Below are positions 34,048-40,743 of a stretch of 64,000 nt of DNA, one piece after another. The position numbers were made by a program, and so were the translations under genes. Location of the stretch: NCBI GenBank assembly GCA_001701165.1, contig DAAP01000024.1, forward strand, positions 1-64,000, written 5' to 3'. The notes beneath the pieces are model-generated. The model searched no databases. It saw only the letters and a program-made list of their open reading frames with translations, and was not told the origin of the DNA. Numbering within the stretch: the stretch's first letter is position 1; each line of letters starts with the position of its first letter. This DNA comes from Bacteroidales bacterium H4. GTDB lineage: Bacteria > Bacteroidota > Bacteroidia > Bacteroidales > Muribaculaceae.

Positions 34048-34920
34048 ATGGTTACTCCGCTTTCAAAATACCCACGTTGTCTCATTGACGAACTCGCCAA
34101 ATATGGTCAAAAGCCTACTGGTGACTTGGACTGGGATAAGTGTGTGCTTGACTGCATGAAGCGCAAAGCCAGTGACTCTGCGATTTACGCGGCTATGGAA
34201 ATCGGCAAGGTCATCAAGAAGGCAAATGAAGATAAGGAGAATGAGCGTAAGACGTTTCCTAATCTTTCCGACCCTGCCGTTTACGAGCTGCATTCCAAAC
34301 TATTCCTGCATATCGCCAATATCATTGTCATTGAACCGCAAGACCGTGCTTTCATTGTTGACGAGCATAACGAGAAGATTCTCCGATTTTTACTCTACTA
34401 CTTCAACAATTGCAAGTTGGCAGAGGGTGTTTTCCCGGAGCGTGGCTATAAGCTGCATAAGAACATCATGCTACAAGGTGGCCCCGGCGTTGGCAAGACC
34501 ATGATAATGCAGTGCTTCTCTGAATATCTGAAACGCATAAACTCACCTCGGTTCTTCCATAATTTGTCAGTGTCGCAGATGGTGAATTATTACACGATTC
34601 ATAACAACCTTGACCGCTACACTTTCAATGAAGAAGGTAGTGTTGGTTTCAGACCAACCCCGGAGAATATCTGCCTCAACGATGTAGGCCTCAACGATGA
34701 CAGACTTTTCTACGGCACTAACACCGCAGTTCTGACAGATGAATTCCTGCTTGCCCGTAACGACATTTGGGCAGGCTGGGACAAGTTCGCTCACATCACA
34801 ACCAACCTTGACGACAAAGCACTCATCAAGCGGTTCACGCAGATTGATAAGTACGGTCGCGTGGTTGACAGATTTAAGACTTACAATGTAATTCCAATAA
34901 CTGGCACAAGCCGCAGATAA
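34048..34920 (+). CDS. DnaC-like helicase loader ATPase
   Basis: 290 residues. AAA+ ATPase with Walker A GGPGVGKT (about 143-151) and a sensor-like segment TNLDDKALIKRF, ending VIPITGTSRR. The N-terminal about 100 residues are a helical helicase-binding region. It would load the host replicative helicase on phage DNA with the preceding DnaD-like protein. Confidence 0.8.
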   Translation: MVTPLSKYPRCLIDELAKYGQKPTGDLDWDKCVLDCMKRKASDSAIYAAMEIGKVIKKANEDKENERKTFPNLSDPAVYELHSKLFLHIANIIVIEPQDRAFIVDEHNEKILRFLLYYFNNCKLAEGVFPERGYKLHKNIMLQGGPGVGKTMIMQCFSEYLKRINSPRFFHNLSVSQMVNYYTIHNNLDRYTFNEEGSVGFRPTPENICLNDVGLNDDRLFYGTNTAVLTDEFLLARNDIWAGWDKFAHITTNLDDKALIKRFTQIDKYGRVVDRFKTYNVIPITGTSRR

Positions 34921-34931
34921 GAACAATACAG

Positions 34932-35177
34932 ATGGAAAAAATGACTCCCGAATTTAAGGCTCTGCAAAAGAAAATCAATAAAGCCGTAGCAGATGCCAAC
35001 CTGCCAGAGCAACAGCAGTATGCTTTGCTTGCAGGCTGTATAGCACAAGTCTTAAACACTCATCATCCTTGTGATTTTGAAGCGATGAGAGTTCGTATGG
35101 CTATAGTATGTGAAAGCATGATGGCTTCGGTCGATGCCGCAGAACGAATGTTTAAGAAATTCATCAATAAACAATGA
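34932..35177 (+). CDS. hypothetical helical protein
   Basis: 81 residues, all helical and amphipathic (MTPEFKALQKKINKAVADAN, then two more helices). It overlaps the next gene by 4 bp. No family recognised. Confidence 0.55.
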   Translation: MEKMTPEFKALQKKINKAVADANLPEQQQYALLAGCIAQVLNTHHPCDFEAMRVRMAIVCESMMASVDAAERMFKKFINKQ

Positions 35178-35383
35178 AACCAACTGAAGAAGTGATACTG
35201 ACCCACGCTCAAGAAGCCAACCACAATGCTGAACGCGCCTACTGGTGGATGAAAGGTATTGACCGCGAAGAGGCTCAACGCCTCGGCGTGGCCGACATGG
35301 TTCAGTCGGTTCTCTCGCTCCTGCAAAAGGTTGACAACATCACAATAGACATTCAAATAACAATTAAACAAAAATCAATATGA
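35174..35383 (+). CDS. hypothetical small acidic protein
   Basis: 69 residues, helical, starting MKPTEEVILTHAQEANHNAE; 4 bp overlaps on both sides. Function unknown. Confidence 0.55.
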   Translation: MKPTEEVILTHAQEANHNAERAYWWMKGIDREEAQRLGVADMVQSVLSLLQKVDNITIDIQITIKQKSI

Positions 35384-35751
35384 CAATCGTATCAACCCTA
35401 TCAATCTGCCTCGCGGTCGTATGTGCTTTCCTGCTCGGTCGCTCGGTAGTCATCAGCACCCTGCGCGACAATAAAAACAAGACCCTCAAAACCGAGATAA
35501 AGACCCTCAATCGCCGTCTTGACTACATCGCCGACTCTGCCAAATGTAACCGAAACTACAAGGTGGAGGAAGATGAAGAGGCAAAGGTTTATAATGTAGT
35601 TATGTCAGTGACTATTCATCAGTGGAAAGGCTGTTGCTATGCCATTGATGCCATTCATCCCTGCCTTATCAAGGCTTTCCCTTTCTACGATGACAAGGAG
35701 TTTGCCAAAAACGAAGCCGAGGAACTACTCGATAAACTCAACGAGAAATGA
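35380..35751 (+). CDS. membrane-anchored hypothetical protein
   Basis: 123 residues with an N-terminal membrane helix (about 5-27), then a short coiled coil (NKNKTLKTEIKTLNRRLDYI) and a small globular domain. ATGA overlap with the ASCH gene. Family unknown. Confidence 0.55.
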   Translation: MTIVSTLSICLAVVCAFLLGRSVVISTLRDNKNKTLKTEIKTLNRRLDYIADSAKCNRNYKVEEDEEAKVYNVVMSVTIHQWKGCCYAIDAIHPCLIKAFPFYDDKEFAKNEAEELLDKLNEK

Positions 35752-36164
35752 AAGTTCTTGACCTGCCACTCAAAGGTAAGTGGTACGACATGATAGCAAG
35801 TGGCGAGAAGCGCGAGGAATACCGCGAGATAAAGCCGTATTGGATAAAACGCATAATGAAATGCGTAGCATGGTGTAGTAAAGGGCTTTTGCAAGCAGAA
35901 TGCAAACTCGGATATTATTGCTATGATAATCTTGTGACCGGTAAAAGATTGTGTTATTCCCAACAGAATGGTGGTGCTTGTTGCGGAAACATAGCTGACT
36001 TCACGGCAATTAGTGGCGGCTACACTCACGTCCGCTTCCGCCGAGGCTACACCAATACCACGATGCTCTTCAAATGCGAGGGCATAACAATCGGCAAAGG
36101 CAATCCCGACTGGGGCGCACCCAAAGAAGAAGTATTCATCATCAAGTTAGGAGAACGAATATGA
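35748..36164 (+). CDS. ASCH domain protein
   Basis: 138 residues. It starts MKVLDLPLKGKWYDMIASGEKREEYRE, with the ASCH-type 'G-x-K-x-x-E-x-R' pattern, and has a late TNTTMLFKCEGITIGKG strand pair. ASCH proteins have a PUA-like fold and bind RNA; some are RNases or amidohydrolases. Phages often carry them in this kind of early operon. Role here unknown. Confidence 0.75.
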   Translation: MKVLDLPLKGKWYDMIASGEKREEYREIKPYWIKRIMKCVAWCSKGLLQAECKLGYYCYDNLVTGKRLCYSQQNGGACCGNIADFTAISGGYTHVRFRRGYTNTTMLFKCEGITIGKGNPDWGAPKEEVFIIKLGERI

Positions 36165-36535
36165 GCAAACAACAATGTGAAATCTGCGGTCAGATGAAAA
36201 CTCCGCAGGAAATGTCGAAGTCCTACAAGCACCGCTGTAAGGAGTGTGTCGCCCGGCTCACTCGCATAGACAGACAAGCAGCCAAACAGCGTGCTGAACA
36301 TCTCAAACAGCAACTGGAGAGAACCGGCTACGCTCTGTCCTCGCCCGAAGATAGACGCAAGGAGCGTATTCTAATCGCCTCATTCGCCATGCAGGGGATG
36401 ATTGCCAACGATAGGTTCTACTATGCTCTGCTGGACAAAGGAAATCACGCAAAGGCATTGGCGGTTACTTCTCTCAAGTTCGCTGACGCTCTGCTTGCCG
36501 AGGTTGACAATGAGAAAGGAGGTAGCGATGATTGA
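36161..36535 (+). CDS. zinc-ribbon hypothetical protein
   Basis: 124 residues from ATG 36,161 (ATGA overlap with the previous stop). Its N-terminus has CEICGQMKTPQEM and HRCKECVARL, two CxxC pairs that should hold one zinc. The rest is helical. Probably nucleic-acid binding. Confidence 0.6.
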   Translation: MSKQQCEICGQMKTPQEMSKSYKHRCKECVARLTRIDRQAAKQRAEHLKQQLERTGYALSSPEDRRKERILIASFAMQGMIANDRFYYALLDKGNHAKALAVTSLKFADALLAEVDNEKGGSDD

Positions 36536-36806
36536 GTTCCTTGCCCACATCGTATCGGTGGTAATAACAGCCGTGGTGATAATCATCCTCGTTCATCTGC
36601 TCAACCGCTATGAACGGAAGAGAACCGAGAAATACCACATCACTTGCGAGTATATGCGCTACCGCTACTCTTACAACAAAATGGACCAGTGTATAGCCGA
36701 ACTCTGCAAACTGGGTGCTGACGGTTGGGAGATTGCAACCTGCGCAGGCGAAGATAGTTTCGCGGCTTACCTCATCCTCAAACGTGAAACCCTACATACC
36801 TCATAA
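36528..36806 (+). CDS. membrane-anchored DUF4177-like protein
   Basis: 92 residues from ATG 36,528, chosen because GAAAGGAGG lies at the right distance; an upstream ATG at 36,510 is possible. One membrane helix (about 5-27) and a C-terminal domain with ELCKLGADGWEIATC ... YLILKR, which resembles DUF4177. It overlaps the zinc-ribbon gene by 8 bp. Confidence 0.6.
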   Translation: MIEFLAHIVSVVITAVVIIILVHLLNRYERKRTEKYHITCEYMRYRYSYNKMDQCIAELCKLGADGWEIATCAGEDSFAAYLILKRETLHTS

Positions 36807-36810
36807 GGCT

Positions 36811-37299
36811 ATGGAAAAAACGATACTGGACGCTTGCTGCGGTGGCAAGATGTTCTACTTTGATAAGCATGACACAAGAGTGCTGTTTCAGGATATTCGT
36901 AAGATTGACACAACACTTTGTGATGGTCGCTCTTTCAAAGTAGAGCCGGATATAATCGGAGACTTCACCAGTATGTCTTATCCCGACAATACTTTCCGAA
37001 TGGTCGTTTTTGACCCTCCACATCTCAAGTATTCGGGAAGTAAAAAAGAATTGGACGGTTGGCAGATGGTAAAGTATGGTGCGCTATTGCCCGGATGGAA
37101 ATCAACCTTGGCCAAGGGGTTCGCAGAATGTTTCAGAGTACTTGTGCCGGGCGGTTTCCTAATATTCAAATGGAATGAAACTGACATCAAAGTTTCTGAA
37201 ATTCTTGCTCTAACTCCCGAAAAACCAATCTTCGGTCATATATCGGGAAAACGAGCCAATACTCACTGGATATGCTTCATGAAAGGAGAACCACAATGA
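36811..37299 (+). CDS. DPPH-motif SAM-dependent methyltransferase
   Basis: 162 residues from ATG 36,811. Motif I-like ILDACCGGKMFYFDK and motif IV-like VVFDPPHLKYSG (about 65-75). A DPPx motif at this position is typical of methyltransferases acting on exocyclic or ring amino groups, including N6-adenine DNA enzymes. The late LVPGGFLIFKWNETD is the usual strand pair. The target is probably nucleic acid. A radical SAM gene and a cytosine methylase lie 0.6-1.5 kb downstream in the same operon. Confidence 0.75.
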   Translation: MEKTILDACCGGKMFYFDKHDTRVLFQDIRKIDTTLCDGRSFKVEPDIIGDFTSMSYPDNTFRMVVFDPPHLKYSGSKKELDGWQMVKYGALLPGWKSTLAKGFAECFRVLVPGGFLIFKWNETDIKVSEILALTPEKPIFGHISGKRANTHWICFMKGEPQ

Positions 37300-37523
37300 C
37301 AATCGCAAAACAACTCGCCCTCGTCCTCGTCAAGGAGATAATCGCCAACAAGAGGAACAGCCATATCGCGCCGGACTACGCTCTGCGCAATGAGGTCAAC
37401 TTATTGGTCGGCCAGGCACTCGATTCACTGGTGGCTGACGGCTCTCTCGTTCAGCGTGAGGCATCCGTTAATCGCTACATCGCTTATGAGATACCCGAAA
37501 CGCAGAGCAAACCTGCTCTATAA
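37296..37523 (+). CDS. hypothetical winged-helix-like small protein
   Basis: 75 residues from ATG 37,296 (ATGA overlap). The segment LLVGQALDSLVADGSLVQREASVNRYIAYE has the look of a winged helix (helix, then hairpin). Family unknown. Confidence 0.5.
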   Translation: MTIAKQLALVLVKEIIANKRNSHIAPDYALRNEVNLLVGQALDSLVADGSLVQREASVNRYIAYEIPETQSKPAL

Positions 37524-37662
37524 ACTGCGCCGTAAAGGGATTGAGGCTGACACCAAACAACGTGTCATCTTCATTCCTTACGGCGAAGAGCCTCGACAAT
37601 ACGTGCAGGCCGTCCGGCTCTGCCGTGAGTTTTATTTCAGTATTCAATTCATTATCACATGA
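37486..37662 (+). CDS. small basic hypothetical protein, 58 residues
   Basis: Starts MRYPKRRANLLYKLRRKGIE and overlaps the previous ORF by 38 bp in another frame, an unusually long overlap for this operon. ATGA overlap with the next gene. The second half (RVIFIPYGEEPRQYVQAVRL) looks like a genuine folded unit. Function unknown. Confidence 0.5.
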   Translation: MRYPKRRANLLYKLRRKGIEADTKQRVIFIPYGEEPRQYVQAVRLCREFYFSIQFIIT

Positions 37663-37892
37663 AGAAAGATGGCAATCGAATATCGCTAACAATAAAAGAG
37701 GCGGACGAGATAAGAGAATATCTCGAAACTCTTTATGCGATGGAAGGAACGCTTGACGAGGAGGATTTCAATTCCGAATGTCATCGGGCAGGATTCTATG
37801 CCCGGAATATGTGTAAGTTAATCCATGGGCATAGCCATCCGACATGGGATGCCGCAGGCCCAGTCGAACCAAAATACAATCCATTGATATGA
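37659..37892 (+). CDS. hypothetical small acidic protein
   Basis: 77 residues starting MKKDGNRISLTIKEADEIRE, helical and acidic with a His-rich end. 4 bp overlaps with both neighbours tie it to the radical SAM gene. Family unknown. Confidence 0.55.
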   Translation: MKKDGNRISLTIKEADEIREYLETLYAMEGTLDEEDFNSECHRAGFYARNMCKLIHGHSHPTWDAAGPVEPKYNPLI

Positions 37893-38791
37893 ATGTAGGT
37901 ATAGTTGACGTTGATGGGCATAACTTCCCCAACTTCGCACTCATGAAAATATCAGCGTGGCACAAGTCGCAAGGCGACAATGTGGAGATTGCGTTGCCCA
38001 TGTTCGGCAACTATGACCGCGTATATCAGTCCAAGATATTCACGTTCACTCCCGATGAACAAACGGACTGGCAATGTGAAGTTGTCAAAGGCGGTACTGG
38101 CTATGACATTCACAGCCGATTGCCCGAAGAGATTGAGAAATCTACGGCAATGGACTATTCAATCTATCCCCAGTATCCTTTCTCGATCCAATTCTTTTCT
38201 CGCGGTTGCATACGGCATTGTCCGTTCTGCCTCGTCCATGACAAAGAGGGAATGATTCGCCCTATTGAACCGGTCCAACTAAACCCCAACGGAGGATGGA
38301 TTGAGGTGCTTGATAATAATTTCTTCGCCAATCCCGAGTGGCTGGCAGCGGTGCAATATCTTATTGATGCAAAACAGCCGGTTAATCTCCATGGAGTCGA
38401 CGTGCGTATCATGAATGAGGAACAGGCGTATTGGCTCAACAGATTGCGGCTTCGACGCAGTATTCATATCGCATGGGATATGCCTCAACTCGACCTTACA
38501 GACAAACTGCGAGAGGTTACTCGCTATATCAAGCCTTATAAGCTGATGTGCTATATTCTTGTCGGCTTCAACTCCACCATAGAGCAGGATATGTTTCGGA
38601 TTGAAACGCTCCGCTCCTTTGGTATCAAACCATACGTCATGCCGTACCGCGACTTTGAAAACAAGCGCATTCCATCGCAGTATGAAAAAGACCTCGCCCA
38701 GTATGTCAACAAACCGATGATATTCAAATCATGCACCTTTGCTGAGTTTTCTCCGCACAAAGGTTTCAAATGCCAAATCTATCTAAAATGA
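37889..38791 (+). CDS. phage radical SAM protein with B12-binding-like N-terminus
   Basis: 300 residues from ATG 37,889. The first about 90 (VGIVDVDGHNFPNFALMKIS, GDNVEIALP) resemble the Rossmann-like domain found ahead of radical SAM cores in B12-type enzymes, though no DxHxxG motif is visible. The cluster motif is CIRHCPFC (C107, C111, C114), CxxxCxxC. A TIM-barrel-like middle follows, ending KSCTFAEFSPHKGF. It is coupled by ATGA overlaps to the gene before and the cytosine methylase after. A nucleotide or DNA modification role is likely; the substrate is unknown. Confidence 0.8.
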   Translation: MNVGIVDVDGHNFPNFALMKISAWHKSQGDNVEIALPMFGNYDRVYQSKIFTFTPDEQTDWQCEVVKGGTGYDIHSRLPEEIEKSTAMDYSIYPQYPFSIQFFSRGCIRHCPFCLVHDKEGMIRPIEPVQLNPNGGWIEVLDNNFFANPEWLAAVQYLIDAKQPVNLHGVDVRIMNEEQAYWLNRLRLRRSIHIAWDMPQLDLTDKLREVTRYIKPYKLMCYILVGFNSTIEQDMFRIETLRSFGIKPYVMPYRDFENKRIPSQYEKDLAQYVNKPMIFKSCTFAEFSPHKGFKCQIYLK

Positions 38792-40326
38792 AAATCCGCG
38801 TCTTTGAAGCCTTTGCTGGCTACGGCTCTCAATCAATCGCCCTTGAGCTGCTTGCCCAAGCGTTCCCCGATTTCCAGTTTGACACTGTCGGAATATCGGA
38901 GATTGACAAGAACGCTATCAAGGCATATCGTACACTTCATGGGAAAGCCATTCCCAACCACGGTGACATAACCAAGATAGACTGGACGCAGACCGCCGAT
39001 TTTGACCTGCTTACATATTCGTTCCCTTGCCAAGACATTCCTTCGGCAGGCAAACAACGTGGTTTCACCGAGGGTAGCGGTACACGCTCTTCCTGCTTGT
39101 GGGCCTGCGCCGATGCTATTGAAACGAAGCATCCACGATTCCTGCTTATGGAGAATGTCAAGGCACTCGCCACGCAAAAGAAATTCAGCGATGACTTCCG
39201 TAGGTGGCGCGAATGGCTAATCAAACACGGCTACACCAATTACTATGCCGTCCTCAATGCAAAGGACTACGGCGTACCGCAGAACCGTGAGCGCGTGTTC
39301 ATGGTGTCGTTTCTCGGTGAGCATACTCCGTACTATTTCCCGGCTCCCTTTGAACTGACGCACCGACTGAAGCACGTCCTTGAAGATGAGGTTGACGAGA
39401 AATACTGGTTACAGCAGGAGCAGATTCGAGCCTTGATTAAACACAACGAGCGCAAGCAGTCCGAGGGTTGCGGATTCAAGACGAACTTTCAGACTGGCGA
39501 GGGCATAAGCGGTGCTATCAAGACCAAAGAAGGGAGCCGCGAATATGATACCTACATTAAAGTGCCGACCTACGGCAACAGCCGCCTCAACGCCATGATT
39601 GCCGATGGCAAGATTGACCCGGAGCAGACGTTGTGGATTGACTGCTACAACCAACGTGTTGACCCCGACATCGCAGGCACGATACTGGCTCGAGTAAATG
39701 CTACCGGGCATTACCTCGTATCAGACCCTCGCGGCTGCGCTATGCGCGGCCGCCCCGATGCATCGGGGCGAAATTCTCAGCAGATCGAACTTGGTTCGGA
39801 TGTTGCCAACGCTCTTACGTCCGTCCAAAAGGATAGCATGGTAGCCGAGGCGCGTGTCATACAGGTCGGCAACCTCATAGAAGATTCCGCTTACAAGAAC
39901 CCACATCGTGGGCGCGTCTATTCCGTTGAGGGCATCGCGCCCTGCCTCAACTGCAACGAGGGAGGTCAGCGTGAAGTCAAGATTATTCAGCGCGGTCACG
40001 GCTATGCCAAAGGCGGTGTATTCGATATTTGCCCGGCTCTCACAACCTCAAAGTGGCAGGACAATCACTTTGCCCTCATTGAATACTGGATACGCAAACT
40101 TACTCCGCGCGAGTGCTTCCGTTTGATGGACGTACCCGAACACTATATCGACCGACTGCTGTCCGCAGGTATATCCAATTCGCAGCTCTATAAACTTGCA
40201 GGCAATTCTATCGTGGTCGCCTGCCTCTTCCACATCTTCCGAAAGATGTTCTGCGAAACAGCGAGGGAAAGTTGCTCCCCGATTTCCCATAGCCGTGAAA
40301 CCCCGGCGCAGTTGTCGCTTTTCTAA
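38788..40326 (+). CDS. C5-cytosine DNA methyltransferase
   Basis: 512 residues from ATG 38,788, overlapping the radical SAM stop by 4 bp. All main motifs are present: I FEAFAGYGSQ, IV FPCQDIPSAGKQRGF with catalytic C81, VI ENV (about 122-124), VIII QNRERVF, IX RKLTPRECFRLM and X QLYKLAGNSI. A target-recognition region of about 230 residues lies between VIII and IX, longer than usual. No restriction endonuclease gene is adjacent, so it is an orphan phage methylase that probably protects phage DNA from host enzymes. Confidence 0.93.
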   Translation: MKIRVFEAFAGYGSQSIALELLAQAFPDFQFDTVGISEIDKNAIKAYRTLHGKAIPNHGDITKIDWTQTADFDLLTYSFPCQDIPSAGKQRGFTEGSGTRSSCLWACADAIETKHPRFLLMENVKALATQKKFSDDFRRWREWLIKHGYTNYYAVLNAKDYGVPQNRERVFMVSFLGEHTPYYFPAPFELTHRLKHVLEDEVDEKYWLQQEQIRALIKHNERKQSEGCGFKTNFQTGEGISGAIKTKEGSREYDTYIKVPTYGNSRLNAMIADGKIDPEQTLWIDCYNQRVDPDIAGTILARVNATGHYLVSDPRGCAMRGRPDASGRNSQQIELGSDVANALTSVQKDSMVAEARVIQVGNLIEDSAYKNPHRGRVYSVEGIAPCLNCNEGGQREVKIIQRGHGYAKGGVFDICPALTTSKWQDNHFALIEYWIRKLTPRECFRLMDVPEHYIDRLLSAGISNSQLYKLAGNSIVVACLFHIFRKMFCETARESCSPISHSRETPAQLSLF

Positions 40327-40356
40327 ACTTAAAACACCATAACGACTAAATACCAA

Positions 40357-40364
40357 TATCTTTG
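40357..40364 (+). promoter_or_regulatory. possible -7 element before the AbrB-like gene
   Basis: TATCTTTG, only 4 bp before the ATG at 40,369; a transcript from here would be leaderless. No clear TTG box is seen upstream. It may start a middle transcript that includes the 902-residue protein gene. Confidence 0.4.
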
Positions 40365-40368
40365 CTCC

Positions 40369-40743
40369 ATGATTAAACTGTTGGAACATAATCGCCGACC
40401 CGACATCTCTTTCAGCCGTAAGAGAGGAACTATCCGCATTACGGCAAGGGTGGCACGTGTCCTCGGCCTGCGTCCCGGTGATGCAATCAACATAGCCGTC
40501 AGTAACGGCGAGTATTACCTGCACGCCGTTCATATTACAAACGGCATCGGACGGTTTGAGGCGCAGTGCTGGCCCACCAAGAAAGGGAGCGGTAACTACT
40601 GCGCCAGTTGCGTGCGCCTATGCCGTTCCCTGCTTGATTCGGTAGGTGTCAAGGCTGACAAAGCCGCCTACATGGTCGGCCAGGCATTCGAGCGCGACAG
40701 CATTACTTATGTTCCAATCATAACTCTGCATCCGCTATTATGA
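40369..40743 (+). CDS. hypothetical protein with AbrB-like segment
   Basis: 124 residues. The N-terminal half (GTIRITARVARVLGLRPGDA, then INIAVSNGEYYLHAV) resembles the swapped-hairpin AbrB/SpoVT pattern, i.e. DNA binding. The second half has CASCVRLCRSLLDS. It overlaps the next large gene by 4 bp. Possibly a regulator of late genes; tentative. Confidence 0.5.
   Translation: MIKLLEHNRRPDISFSRKRGTIRITARVARVLGLRPGDAINIAVSNGEYYLHAVHITNGIGRFEAQCWPTKKGSGNYCASCVRLCRSLLDSVGVKADKAAYMVGQAFERDSITYVPIITLHPLL

Noticed and set aside
38788..40326. Complete restriction-modification system
   Set aside because: Only the methylase is recognisable. Neighbouring genes are radical SAM, AbrB-like and structural, with no endonuclease candidate.
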